Counted from the stretch's first letter, positions 24,633-35,000 are shown. The stretch is 64,000 bases of DNA from Elizabethkingia occulta (GCF_002023715.1 NZ_MAHX01000016.1:1-64000); one strand, 5' to 3'. Program-made: numbers and translations. Notes: generated by a model from the sequence alone, not told the origin.

Positions 24633-26693
24633 TTAATAAGTTATTTTAAAGCTCACCCATAGTAATCTTCCGGCAAACTCTGGGTTAAATTGTATATTTT
24701 TGAAATTCGTGATATTATCAGAACCTATGCTGATATGATAGTTTTTGAAAATCTTCTTTCCTAGCGAAGCGTTGAGTAAGAAATAACCTGGTGCCATTTC
24801 GGATTTATTATTGATAATTCCGTTGCCGTCTGTGTCTGCAAAGCCATATTCGCCTCTATAGATTCCTCTTACATTGAAGAACCATCCATTTTTGTCCTCA
24901 TAAAATAGCTTAGCATTGAAGGTATGTTTACTTCTTCCCGGAATGCCATAGTAATCTCCGGGGCCTAATATGATATAGTTTCCTCTGTCATTATTCCCAC
25001 CTAATTTTCCGGCTTTTATACGGTCTAAAACATCTTTATCTTTTGCCTCAAGGTATTGATAGCCTCCTGCAAACGTAAAATTGTTCAGGAAACTTACAGA
25101 CAATTCTGTTTCTATTCCCTGAGTAAAGACTTTGTTAAAGTTCTGATAAGAGAAAACACTCTGTCCGTTTTCTTTTCTGGCAATAGGAACTGTCTGAATA
25201 AGATTGTCAATATCATTACGGAATATATTCACTTTGGCAACTACTCCTTTAGCTGGTTTTAATGTTGCACCTAAATTATAGGCCCATGAACTCTCAGGTT
25301 TTAGCTCACTAATTTTTGAAGGATCTATAAGTACATTTTCTTGTTTTACAATTCCCTGCACTATCATTTTGGCCAGTTCTACACCAACCTCCTGTGTTCC
25401 TAATACAGAATAACCTACTAAATTATTGGTGAAGTTAAGATAGAGCTGTCTGAAGTCCGGAGCCTTAAATCCGCGTCCTGCAGAAGCCTGAATACTTAGA
25501 AACTTAAAGACCTGTATATCTGTTGCCAACTTTGGACTAAACTGAGATCCGAATACACTGTTGTTATCATATCGGAATCCTGCCTGGATATTCCAACCCT
25601 GCATAGGTGTATAAGCAATCTGCCCTAGTCCATAAAACTGATTTGAAGATTTTCTCTCATTATATCTATTGGCTTCAATATCCTGATAAATAATACCTGC
25701 ACCTAAAGTTGTCTGCCATTTTTTACTCCACTTGATATCAGTAAAGTTTTCAGCTTTAGCATAGCGTTCTCTAAAGTAGGTTTCATCCATTACCTGTCCG
25801 CCATCTACAAACTTATACTGAGAATCGTTGTTCGATGCAGACATATAAAGCCTTAATCTGGAAGTAACTTTATCATTGGGTGTCCATGTAGCCTGTGGGG
25901 CAATGTTGTAGTCTTTGTTTTTAGAGTAACCATCAACTTTTTGCCCCTGGCTAAGCATTTTCCCATCCTGATCGTCATAATAATATCTTGCATACAGCCC
26001 AAATTTCCATTTACTATTAGGTGTAAAGTTGATATTGGTGGAATATGTGAAGTTTTCGAATGGATTCACTGTTTTCCCATAGCTGTCTGCTCCGGAATTA
26101 AGGCTGTAGCCTTCGGAACTATAACGGTTGGCAGATAGGTTTACTGAAAATTTATCTCTTCGGATGTTGATGTCTCCACCAAAATCTATGTTGGTATTGG
26201 TCCCGTAGCGCAAGCTTAAACTTCCTGAATCTTTGGTTGCTGTTTCGGTAATGATATTAACTACTCCGGCTAAAGCATCTGATCCGTATAGTGAGGAACT
26301 GGGGCCCTTTATAATCTCTATTCTCTTAATATTATTTACGGTAATTCTGGAAAGATCCAGTGTTCCCGCAGTCCTTCCGACCAAAGGTTCTCCATTTATA
26401 AGTATTAGTGTATATTCACCGGTCATCCCCTGCATTTGCAGGCTTGTACCATGGTTTGGGGTAATAATAAGACCCGTTTGCTCTGCAAGAATATCACTTA
26501 ATCGTACACTTCCTGACTGCTGAATCTGTTTTTTATCTATAACCTTTATAGGAATAGGAACTTCCTTTACTTTCTGCTCGAAAGTATTTCCGGATACCAC
26601 AACTTCTTCAATCTCCTTTTCTTTCTCAGATTGTTGTTGAGCACCCACAGCTATAGAAGCTGAAAGACAGAAAAACAAGACAGCTTTTTTCAT
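24633..26693 (-). CDS. TonB-dependent outer-membrane receptor, HmuR-like
   Basis: This is a 686-residue outer-membrane beta-barrel receptor with a cleavable signal peptide (cut near GAQ, residue 19). A TonB-box-like EEVVVSG is followed by a plug domain (about 35-145, ending IEIIKGPSSSLYGSDALAG) and a 22-strand-type barrel ending in LLWVSFKITY with a terminal aromatic. The segment GFKAPDFRQLYLNFTN sits where heme receptors carry the FRAP/YRAP motif. The downstream hmuY-like gene supports heme as substrate. Two Fur-like palindromes upstream suggest iron repression. Confidence 0.88.
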   Translation of the reverse strand: MKKAVLFFCLSASIAVGAQQQSEKEKEIEEVVVSGNTFEQKVKEVPIPIKVIDKKQIQQSGSVRLSDILAEQTGLIITPNHGTSLQMQGMTGEYTLILINGEPLVGRTAGTLDLSRITVNNIKRIEIIKGPSSSLYGSDALAGVVNIITETATKDSGSLSLRYGTNTNIDFGGDINIRRDKFSVNLSANRYSSEGYSLNSGADSYGKTVNPFENFTYSTNINFTPNSKWKFGLYARYYYDDQDGKMLSQGQKVDGYSKNKDYNIAPQATWTPNDKVTSRLRLYMSASNNDSQYKFVDGGQVMDETYFRERYAKAENFTDIKWSKKWQTTLGAGIIYQDIEANRYNERKSSNQFYGLGQIAYTPMQGWNIQAGFRYDNNSVFGSQFSPKLATDIQVFKFLSIQASAGRGFKAPDFRQLYLNFTNNLVGYSVLGTQEVGVELAKMIVQGIVKQENVLIDPSKISELKPESSWAYNLGATLKPAKGVVAKVNIFRNDIDNLIQTVPIARKENGQSVFSYQNFNKVFTQGIETELSVSFLNNFTFAGGYQYLEAKDKDVLDRIKAGKLGGNNDRGNYIILGPGDYYGIPGRSKHTFNAKLFYEDKNGWFFNVRGIYRGEYGFADTDGNGIINNKSEMAPGYFLLNASLGKKIFKNYHISIGSDNITNFKNIQFNPEFAGRLLWVSFKITY

Positions 26694-26707
26694 AATCTTC
26701 TTTTGTG

Positions 26708-26771
26708 CAAAATTATATTTATTTATTCTAAATTAAGACATGAAATTAATCATATTTTATTTAGACTAAAT
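26708..26771 (-). promoter_or_regulatory. Promoter with two Fur-like boxes upstream of heme receptor
   Basis: On the minus strand a TAATTTTG -7 element (26715-26708) lies 14 bases from the receptor ATG. ATTTAGAATAAAT (26733-26721) covers the region just upstream of it. A second, perfect palindrome ATTTAG-A-CTAAAT (26759-26771) lies 25 bases further away. Both resemble the ATTTAGA-type inverted repeats proposed as Fur boxes in flavobacteria. The rest of 26772-26899 shows no gene. Confidence 0.55.
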
Positions 26772-26899
26772 TTAAATAACTTTGATGTATAAAATTTAAC
26801 GAAGACAAATAGTTTATATTCAGGCTACTTAATTAAGCAGTAAACTGATTGAAAACAGACATATACATTCAGTAAACAATGATCCTATACTGAAATACA

Positions 26900-26925
26900 G
26901 AAGCCGGAACTAAAGTTCCGGCTTC
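26900..26925 (-). terminator. Hairpin downstream of second PepSY gene
   Basis: A perfect 12-bp GC-rich stem (26900-26911 with 26914-26925) lies after the PepSY stop codon at 26952. The U-run is poor on both strands, so termination may be incomplete or factor-assisted. Confidence 0.5.
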
Positions 26926-26951
26926 GTCAATTATTACAATCTTTAAAAAAT

Positions 26952-28151
26952 TTAAGCTTTCTTTTTCTTCCTTCTGCCCCACCAGATCATAAACCCGGTT
27001 ACAGGTAATGATGCACAGATCAGACTCACAATAAAGGCTATAATCTTAGTCGGCAGTCCCAATATAGCTCCTACATGAATATCATAATTAGCCCCCACAA
27101 CCTTCTCTCCAAAATTTTTGTCTTTAGGGTCATGTGTATGAAGCAAGTCACCAGAGTTTTCATCAAAAATAAGGCTGCTGTTTTTATGATAAGAATAAGA
27201 TAAATGTTTTACATAAACTTCAAAGTTAGCATGTTCATGATCATCCATATGCTCGTGTCCAAGGTCTAATGCAAAACCATAAGACTCAGGGTACTTTTCC
27301 TTAACAGTATTAATAATCTTATCCAGTGTTCTGTCTGTTCTCATTTCTACAGGAGCTTTGGTCTTAATATGTGTAAAATCCGGATATTTTGTATTCCCTC
27401 CGGAGAAAACAATATAGATCATTGCCTGAACAACGAAAAACGCATAAAACAACCCTGTAATGGAGAAGATCAAAGCAAATATAGAAGCATAGAAGCCCAG
27501 AACATTATGAAGGTCATAATTCTTCCTTTTCCAGCTTTTAATGTTTTTCCATTTAAAAGAAAATCGTTGTTTTCTCGCCGCTTTATTTTTAGGCCACCAA
27601 AGGACAATTCCTGTAATTAACATAACCATAAAAATAATCACCGGAATACCTACCACATAAGAACCCCATTCCTGTTTTAGCAGAAAGCTCCAGTGGATCA
27701 TCTTTACAATATTGAAAAATCCGTTTTTCTCATCATATACTCTTAGAACTTTTCCTGTATAGGGATTTACGTAAGCTTGCTTGTAAACAGGAAATTCATC
27801 AAAATAGTTCCATGCCTTCGGATTATGCTCATACCAGAAGAACATGTAAGACTGTTTCTTATCTATCGGGATATTTACCCAGTGAACGGGATATTTTTCT
27901 TTCACCTGCTCTACCACCAGCTTTTCCATAACCTTTATAGGAAGGATCTGCTTGTTTTCAATATTCTGTTCGTTATGGTAGATTACATCTTTTCGGGTAT
28001 AGTTTTCAACCTCATCTTTGAAAACATACAAAGCTCCGGTTATAGAAATAATAAATATGAGAAAGCCAATAGAAAGACCAAACCAGAGGTGCAGCTTTCC
28101 AGACCATTTTTTGAAGAATCCCGGCTTCTTTTTATGATGATGTTTTTTCAT
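26952..28151 (-). CDS. PepSY-associated membrane protein (iron-regulated reductase type)
   Basis: This 399-residue inner-membrane protein of the PepSY_TM family is thought to reduce ferric siderophore or heme iron after uptake. It has a basic His/Lys-rich start (KKHHHKKK) and four main transmembrane regions. The conserved membrane histidines are in KLHLWFGL, MIHWSFLL, YDLHNVLGF and YDIHVGAILGL, possibly heme ligands. Periplasmic PepSY-like segments lie between the helices. It is a close paralog of 30341-31537 and follows a TonB receptor gene, but has its own -7 element and a Fur-like half-site in the 58-base gap. Confidence 0.88.
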   Translation of the reverse strand: MKKHHHKKKPGFFKKWSGKLHLWFGLSIGFLIFIISITGALYVFKDEVENYTRKDVIYHNEQNIENKQILPIKVMEKLVVEQVKEKYPVHWVNIPIDKKQSYMFFWYEHNPKAWNYFDEFPVYKQAYVNPYTGKVLRVYDEKNGFFNIVKMIHWSFLLKQEWGSYVVGIPVIIFMVMLITGIVLWWPKNKAARKQRFSFKWKNIKSWKRKNYDLHNVLGFYASIFALIFSITGLFYAFFVVQAMIYIVFSGGNTKYPDFTHIKTKAPVEMRTDRTLDKIINTVKEKYPESYGFALDLGHEHMDDHEHANFEVYVKHLSYSYHKNSSLIFDENSGDLLHTHDPKDKNFGEKVVGANYDIHVGAILGLPTKIIAFIVSLICASLPVTGFMIWWGRRKKKKA

Positions 28152-28177
28152 ATCCTGTCAGTGAAAATAAATTCGCC

Positions 28178-28210
28178 CAAAGATAAGCTTCTTTTTTTAT
28201 TTAGATTAAT
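28178..28210 (-). promoter_or_regulatory. Promoter and Fur-like half-site before second PepSY gene
   Basis: The minus strand carries TATCTTTG (28185-28178) between the TonB receptor stop codon and the PepSY ATG. ATTAATCTAAAT (28210-28199) just upstream resembles one half of the Fur-like boxes in front of the heme receptor. Confidence 0.45.
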
Positions 28211-30327
28211 TAAAATTTATATTCAATCATAAAAGTTCCTCTCATCCCCATAGAATTGACAAATTCATTGTCACGCGCATTCCACCATGCAACCGCAGGC
28301 TGGTAAAGCTTATCAAAAAGATTCTCAATACCTAATGACAGTTTCCAGTTCTTATTTACCTCATAGCTGGATTTCAAATTAAAAATGGTGTATTCCGGAA
28401 CAAAACCTTCACCATATGTAAATTGGCCTGTTTTAGGATTTGGCTGGAAACGATCCTGCTTAAAGGAATGCATCATATCCAATCCTACAGAAAGTGCCTG
28501 AATTGGTCTAACCTGTACATAGGCTAAAACTTTGGGTGCGGAGATCCTGCTGTTATTAATCTTTGCAGAATAATCACCATCATCTTTCAGTGATGTAACA
28601 CCCTCCATCCAGCTGTAGCTGGTGCCGAAATTGATCCATCGGGCTAGTGTAAAGTGCAGAAATCCTTCTACCCCATACACAACTTCCGGCGCTCTGAGTA
28701 TAGTAAGAGACCTGTCCGGACTTTGTACAAATGTTGCCCCTAGTTTGGAAGTACTTACATAAGATGTAATCTCATAGTTAATCCACTTAGCAAGTTGTCC
28801 GGTTGCTCCAAATTCATAATTGTTTACAATAATAGGCTTGGTTTCCAGACTGGCAATTGTACTGGCTGTAGATGTTCTTAATATCCTTCCCAACTCATTA
28901 ATGGAATAAGCCTGTGAGAAGCTACCAAATAAGTTGATGTAGGGCTGAACATTATAACGTACACCTATATTTCCAACAAGGGCATTATATTCCAAATTTC
29001 CGCCTTTTACAAATATACTCTTGGTAAAAGTTCCGTCACTTTTAAGTGTAGACAGGGTATTAAAATCCCCCACTTTTACTTTCATATTTTCATAGCGCAA
29101 CCCTCCTTTTATCGTTAGCTTTTTTAATAAATCAATTTTTATTAATGCAAAAGGCGCTATGTTTGTCATATCCATATCCGGAGTCCAATAACGTCCGTCT
29201 TCCAGCTTCTGAACAGTCTGATCATTTAGGATATCTACTCCATAGATAACTTCAGCCTGAGAGTTCGCTGTATTCCATAACTGTGTATCCAGATTTATTC
29301 TTGCCCCTTTTTTCTTTGAAATTACGTTGGATTGCCCTCCGTTCAGGAAAGTATCACTATACCCATAAACAGTTCTGAAATCCTGATAATAAAGATTTAC
29401 ATTCAGAGAAGTACCATTGAAAAGGTTTTTGTTATCGTAACTCAATTTATAGTTATGATTCCTGGGTGTTCCTTGCGGGGTTGTCTCCAATCCAAGACCT
29501 TTGCCTTCTCCTATAGTTGGAGTAATACCATATTTACCGGTTTTTAATCCCAAATTCAAATCGGATTTTGATGCATAACCAATATAAGAGGCTTCTATTC
29601 GCTGATTTTCATTGATGTTATAACCCAGCTTCAGCATCCCATTATAGTTGTCCATCTTTGCTGTGCTGTAAGAAGGGCTAAGATTTACACCATTGGCATC
29701 TTTCATATATCCCGTTCTTTCATAGGCTAATAAAGCAACATAATCGAATTTATCCGATAGTTTACCCAAAAGAAGCTGGCTCGCTCTTACTCCAAGCGTC
29801 CCGCCATAAGGTTGACCTGTAAAGCCAATTTGAGAAATTCCGGATATCTTCTTGTCCGATTTGCTCCTTCTCGTTATATAATTAATGATACCTCCGTCTG
29901 CTCCGTTTCCGTAGATGGAAGATGCTCCTTTAATAACTTCTATACGTTCTATTGAAGAGGGATCTATTACCCTGATATCTCTTCCTCCGTTTCTCAACGG
30001 TGTCGATTGTGGCACACCATCTATCAGTACCAGCACCTGTCTGCCCCTAAGGGTTTGCCCTGTATTGGAAGTCTGTCCGGCACTAGGCCCTAAACTGGGA
30101 ACTGTATATTGTAAAATACTTGTAATATCAGAGTTTACAGTTAATTGGGATTGTACCTGTTTTTCTCCTACAATAGTAACAGAACTTGGTACTTCTTTTA
30201 TATTCTCTTTTTTTCTTGAAGCAGTAAGTATAACCTCGTCTACACTTTTGGTGTTCAGGCTGTCATTTTTTTGCCCAAATATATTGATTGCAGCAAGACA
30301 AGCTGCAGTTAGTATGACCTTATTCAT
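28210..30327 (-). CDS. TonB-dependent siderophore-type receptor
   Basis: This 705-residue outer-membrane receptor has a signal peptide (cut near IFGQ), a TonB-box-like DEVILTA, a plug domain (about 35-150 with RGRQVLVLIDGVPQ and IEVIKGASSIYGNGADGG) and a C-terminal beta barrel ending in the aromatic FMIEYKF. The order PepSY, receptor, PepSY suggests ferric siderophore import coupled to reduction at the inner membrane. The exact ligand is not recognisable. It starts 13 bases after the end of the preceding PepSY gene, so the two are likely co-transcribed. Confidence 0.88.
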   Translation of the reverse strand: MNKVILTAACLAAINIFGQKNDSLNTKSVDEVILTASRKKENIKEVPSSVTIVGEKQVQSQLTVNSDITSILQYTVPSLGPSAGQTSNTGQTLRGRQVLVLIDGVPQSTPLRNGGRDIRVIDPSSIERIEVIKGASSIYGNGADGGIINYITRRSKSDKKISGISQIGFTGQPYGGTLGVRASQLLLGKLSDKFDYVALLAYERTGYMKDANGVNLSPSYSTAKMDNYNGMLKLGYNINENQRIEASYIGYASKSDLNLGLKTGKYGITPTIGEGKGLGLETTPQGTPRNHNYKLSYDNKNLFNGTSLNVNLYYQDFRTVYGYSDTFLNGGQSNVISKKKGARINLDTQLWNTANSQAEVIYGVDILNDQTVQKLEDGRYWTPDMDMTNIAPFALIKIDLLKKLTIKGGLRYENMKVKVGDFNTLSTLKSDGTFTKSIFVKGGNLEYNALVGNIGVRYNVQPYINLFGSFSQAYSINELGRILRTSTASTIASLETKPIIVNNYEFGATGQLAKWINYEITSYVSTSKLGATFVQSPDRSLTILRAPEVVYGVEGFLHFTLARWINFGTSYSWMEGVTSLKDDGDYSAKINNSRISAPKVLAYVQVRPIQALSVGLDMMHSFKQDRFQPNPKTGQFTYGEGFVPEYTIFNLKSSYEVNKNWKLSLGIENLFDKLYQPAVAWWNARDNEFVNSMGMRGTFMIEYKF

Positions 30328-30340
30328 TTTTAATGTGTGC

Positions 30341-31537
30341 TTATATTTTCTTTTTCTTCTGTTTTCCCCACCATACTAAAAATCCTGTTACAGGTAAAGA
30401 TGTACATATAAGCCCTGTAATAAACCAGATTATTTTTCCAAACAGCCCAAAATAGGACCCGGTATGAATGTCATAGTTGGCGTTAGAATATTTCTCTGCA
30501 GCATTTAGGCTTTCATGAGATTTATTCAGAAGGATTTTTCCTGAATATTTATCAAAAATGATCTGATGCCTTTCGCTGTACCTGCCCTCTTTCTGATAGA
30601 CCGTTACTGGGATATTTTTCAGTTCCTTTCCTTTCTTATTTTTTCCGCTTAGGGGAATTCTGAAACTTGATGATCCGGGATAATGTAATCTTGTCTGCTG
30701 TGCGGTAAGATCATACACAGAACTGTTCTTTATTGTAAGTGAATCCGGTGATTTAATATCTTTCTCTTTTTTGAGCTCTGCGGATCCGGATAGGGCATAA
30801 TTGAATACATTCTTCACGTACGGATAAGTAAAATAGATTCCGGTGACAGCCATTATTAATCCAATAAATGAAGCATAGAAACCTAAAATATTGTGAAGAT
30901 CATAGTTTTTACGTTTCCAGGTTTTCACATTCTTCCAGTCGAAACTAAATCGTCCTTTTCTTGCTTTTTTATTTTTCGGCCACCATAATACAATTCCGGT
31001 AATCAGCATAAAAATAAAGAGTACAACTGGAATTCCGATAACATATTCTCCCCATTCAGAATTCAGTAAAAGACTCCAATGAAGGTATTTCATAAGCATG
31101 AAAAAATCGTACTTCTCATTATATACTGCTTGTATATCACCTGTGTACTGATTCACATAAATAAGTTTATTGACCTTCACCTGACCGAAGTAATTCCATC
31201 CTTTCTTGCTCTTTTCATAGTAAGAAAACATATAGGACTTATTTTTGTCTAACGGGATTTCTACAGCGCTCACAGGATATTTCTCCGGAACATGAGTCAT
31301 CACCTTTTTACGGAGTACTTCTATGGGCAAGGCCTGTTCCTTTACAGACTGTGGCTTTACATAAATAGCCTCTTTTCGGAGCACGTTCTGTACCTCGTCT
31401 TTAAAAACAAATAAAGTCCCCGATAAGGACACTATGAGAACAATAAACCCGACAGATAGCCCCAGCCAAAGATGTAATTTGGCAGACCATATTTTAAAAA
31501 ATCCAGGCTTCTTTTTATGATGATGTTTCTTTTTCAT
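30341..31537 (-). CDS. PepSY-associated membrane protein, first copy
   Basis: This is a 398-residue paralog of 26952-28151 with the same basic His-rich start (KKKHHHKKK), four membrane regions and membrane histidines in KLHLWLGL, YLHWSLLL, YDLHNILGF and YDIHTGSYFGL. Similarity is strongest around the second and third helices (LITGIVLWWPKNK and the following block). It is predicted to act as a siderophore-iron or heme reductase at the inner membrane. Its ATG overlaps the stop codon of a truncated receptor gene as ATGA, so the remnant may still drive its translation. Confidence 0.87.
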   Translation of the reverse strand: MKKKHHHKKKPGFFKIWSAKLHLWLGLSVGFIVLIVSLSGTLFVFKDEVQNVLRKEAIYVKPQSVKEQALPIEVLRKKVMTHVPEKYPVSAVEIPLDKNKSYMFSYYEKSKKGWNYFGQVKVNKLIYVNQYTGDIQAVYNEKYDFFMLMKYLHWSLLLNSEWGEYVIGIPVVLFIFMLITGIVLWWPKNKKARKGRFSFDWKNVKTWKRKNYDLHNILGFYASFIGLIMAVTGIYFTYPYVKNVFNYALSGSAELKKEKDIKSPDSLTIKNSSVYDLTAQQTRLHYPGSSSFRIPLSGKNKKGKELKNIPVTVYQKEGRYSERHQIIFDKYSGKILLNKSHESLNAAEKYSNANYDIHTGSYFGLFGKIIWFITGLICTSLPVTGFLVWWGKQKKKKI

Positions 31538-31857
31538 TCTAAAATTACATTAGAATAAACATTATCCCGATGCCCTATTCTTCTGGTACCGCTTACATTT
31601 CTTACAATACTTTCTGACATATTTAAGGTAGTCTGATCAGCCAGAATATGAGAACTTTTGGACTGAACATTCTGAGGGAGTTCTATATTTGGGGGCAACA
31701 ATCTTAACGATCCCGAAACTTCATTTTGTTTATATCTCTGATAATATATCCCGCTAATAACTACTTCATCGATATTTTTTGACTTAAGAGAGTTTTCTTC
31801 CTGCGCAAAAAACAATACAGAACCTAATAAAGAGGCACATATTAGTGCTTTATTCAT
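31534..31857 (-). pseudogene. Truncated TonB-dependent receptor remnant
   Basis: Only 107 codons remain of a receptor that should have about 700. They are the signal peptide (MNKALICASLLGSVLFFAQ), a TonB-box-like DEVVISG and the first part of the plug (SHILADQTTLNMSESIVRN then DNVYSN), typical of FhuA/FecA-type receptors. The frame then ends in a stop codon that overlaps the PepSY ATG. The rest of the plug and the entire barrel are absent, so transport is impossible. An in-place deletion of a receptor that once preceded the PepSY gene is the simplest reading. The start is the ATG at 31857. A TATCTTTG -7 element lies upstream. Confidence 0.82.
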
Positions 31858-31872
31858 GTTTGCAATTTTTGG

Positions 31873-31901
31873 CAAAGATATTATCTTTAACAATTCTAAA
31901 T
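31873..31901 (-). promoter_or_regulatory. Promoter upstream of receptor remnant
   Basis: The minus strand carries TATCTTTG (31880-31873) and upstream of it ATTTAGAAT (31901-31893), a Fur-like half-site. It probably drives the PepSY-receptor genes that follow. The stretch 31902-32031 is AT-rich without other features. Confidence 0.45.
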
Positions 31902-32031
31902 AAATTTTATTTTTCTATCAAATTTATTTTATTTATTATAAATATAAATAATGTAAGCCAAACTTAGTAATCAAAGAGCCTTACAAAAATACCTTCTCAT
32001 ACTATAAACATGAAAACATGAGATAGGTCAT

Positions 32032-32062
32032 AAAAAAACCGCCAGCCTAAGGCTGACGGTTT
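32032..32062 (-). terminator. Terminator of secA
   Basis: Stem AACCG-CAGCC pairs with GGCTG-CGGTT (32037-32047 with 32051-32061, one mismatch). It is followed on the minus strand by a T run. Confidence 0.75.
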
Positions 32063-32087
32063 TCAACAATATTTAAATTAAAGATTA

Positions 32088-35000
32088 TTAAGCCGGGATC
32101 TCTCCTTTATAAAGGAAAGAAACGATCTCTTTGTTAATTTTATCTACCATCTCACTAAATAAGAAGAAAGATTCTTGCTTGTAGATTACTAACGGATCTT
32201 TTTGTTCGTAAACAGCCCCTTGAGAAGATCTTCTAAGGTCATCCATCTCACGAAGGTGGTTTTTCCAGTTTTCATCGATAATACCTAAAGAAATATTCTT
32301 TTCAAAATCTGTAATCAAAGACTCACAGTGTGTTTCATAAGCCTTCTGAAGGTCAGTAACAATAGTTAGTGTTCTGTGACCATCGCTGAAAGGAACCTGA
32401 ATCATTTTGAACATACTACCTTGGTTTTGGTATACATTCTCGATAATAGGGAAAGCTTTCTCTTTCAATAAAGCTAACTTCTGCTTGTAGTCTTCTACAG
32501 CTGTATTGTATACTTTATCAATTAGTGCAGGTGCCTGCATATTTTTGAATTCGGATTCAGAAACCGGAACATCCATTGTAAAATTCTTAATAATTTCGAA
32601 TTCAAATTCCTTGAAATTATTATCTGCTTTTGTTTGGTTAACAATAGATCCTGCCGTTTCGTAGATCATGTTCATAATATCAAACTTCAGGTGCTCTCCG
32701 AATAAAGCATTTTTTCTACGCTTATAGATAACATCACGTTGTTTGTTCATTACATCATCATACTCCAATAATCTCTTACGAATACCAAAGTTATTCTCTT
32801 CTACTTTCTTCTGAGCTCTTTCGATGGAACGACTGATCATAGAGTGCTGAATCACATCTCCGTCTTTGTGCCCCATCTTATCCATCATTTTCGCAATTCT
32901 TTCTGAACCGAAAAGGCGCATCAGATTATCTTCCAAAGAAACATAGAACTGAGAGCTTCCCGGATCTCCCTGACGGCCTGCACGACCTCTTAACTGTCTG
33001 TCCACACGTCTGGAATCATGTCTTTCAGTACCAATAATTGCTAAACCACCCGCTTCTTTTACCTCTTTAGAAAGCTTGATATCGGTACCACGACCTGCCA
33101 TGTTTGTTGCAATAGTTACAACTCCCGGTTGTCCGGCTCCGGCAACAATTTCAGCTTCTTTCTTGTGAAGCTTGGCATTAAGTACCTGGTGTTGTATTTT
33201 TCTTAATTGAAGTGCTTTTGATAATAGCTGAGAAATCTCTACTGACGTTGTACCAACAAGTACTGGCCTTCCGGCAGCTGTAAGTTTCTCAATTTCTTCA
33301 ATTACTGCGTTATACTTCTCACGGTTGGTTTTATATACCAAATCGTGTTTATCGTGTCTCTGGATTGGTCTGTTGGTAGGGATTACCACTACGTCCAATT
33401 TGTAGATTTCCCAAAGTTCTCCTGCCTCTGTTTCTGCAGTACCCGTCATCCCTGCAAGCTTGTTGTACATACGGAAATAGTTCTGTAATGTAATCGTTGC
33501 AAAGGTTTGGGTTGCTGCTTCAATTTTCACATTTTCTTTTGCTTCAATTGCCTGGTGTAGACCATCTGAGTAACGTCTTCCCTCCATAATACGACCTGTC
33601 TGCTCATCAACGATCTTAACTTCACCGTCAATTACCACATATTCATCATCTTTTTCGAATAATGAATAAGCTTTAAGTAATTGACTTAAAGTATGTACAC
33701 GTTCAGATTTTACAGCAAAGTCACGGTACAATTCTTCTTTAGCAGCAAATTCTTCTTCTTTAGGGAGGTTTTGCTTTTCTAGTTCTGCAATTTCAGTTGC
33801 TATATCAGGAAGAACGAAGAAACCAGGGTCTGAATTACCCTGCGACATATATTCCACCCCTTTATCGGTAAGGTCTACCTGATTGTTTTTCTCGTCGATT
33901 ACGAAATAAAGGTCTTTATCTACCTTTGGCATTTCGCGGTTGTTATCCGCCATATATTGCGCCTCAGTCTTCTGTAAAAGCGCTCTGTTTCCTTCCTCTG
34001 AAAGGAATTTAATTAATTGTCTGTTTTTTGGCAATCCTCTGAATGCCTGAAGAAGTTTGAATCCACCTTCTTTTTTGTTTCCTGCTGCAATAAGTTTTTT
34101 TGCTTCGTTGAAGATACCTGTAATGGTCTTTTTCTGTACCTCTACAATACGATCAACACTTGGCTTTAACAGATCGAATTCTTGTCTGTCTCCTTGCGGA
34201 ACAGGACCAGAGATAATAAGCGGAGTCCTTGCATCATCTACCAATACAGAGTCTACTTCATCCACAATCGCATAGTTTAATTCACCCTGAACTAATTCTT
34301 CAGGACTGTTTACCATGTTATCTCTCAGGTAATCAAAACCAAATTCATTATTGGTGCCGTAGGTAATACTGGACCTATATGCTTTTCTTCTGCTTTCGGA
34401 GTTGGGTTGGTGATTGTCGATACAATCTACGGAAAGACCGTGAAATTCAAAGATAGGAGCCATCCATGCCGAGTCACGTTTTGCAAGGTAATCGTTTACC
34501 GTTACCACATGTACACCACGTCCCGGAAGGGCATTAAGGAAAATAGGTAAAGTTCCTACTAACGTTTTACCTTCACCGGTTGCCATCTCTGCAATCTTAC
34601 CTTGGTGAAGTATTGTTCCCCCGATAAACTGAACGTCATAATGTACCATATCCCACTTCACAGCAGTACCGGCAGCGTCCCACTCGCTCTTCCAGATTGC
34701 CTGATCCCCTTCTATTACAACAAAATCTTTTGTTGCAGCCAGTTCGCGGTCTCTGTCTGATGCAGTTACACGGATTTCACCATTTTGTGCCCATCTTCTT
34801 GCAGTTTCTTTCAACAATGCAAAAGCCTCTGGAAGAATATCTCCTAAAACTTTCTCTTCTTGCTGATATGCAACTTTATTAAGATCTGCTACCTGCCCGT
34901 AAAGCGCTTCTTTCTCGTCAACATTCTCAGTTGTCTCAATTTTGCTTTGGATATCCTCTATTTGCTTACGTACATTCGCTGTAGCATCCTGAATTTTTTG

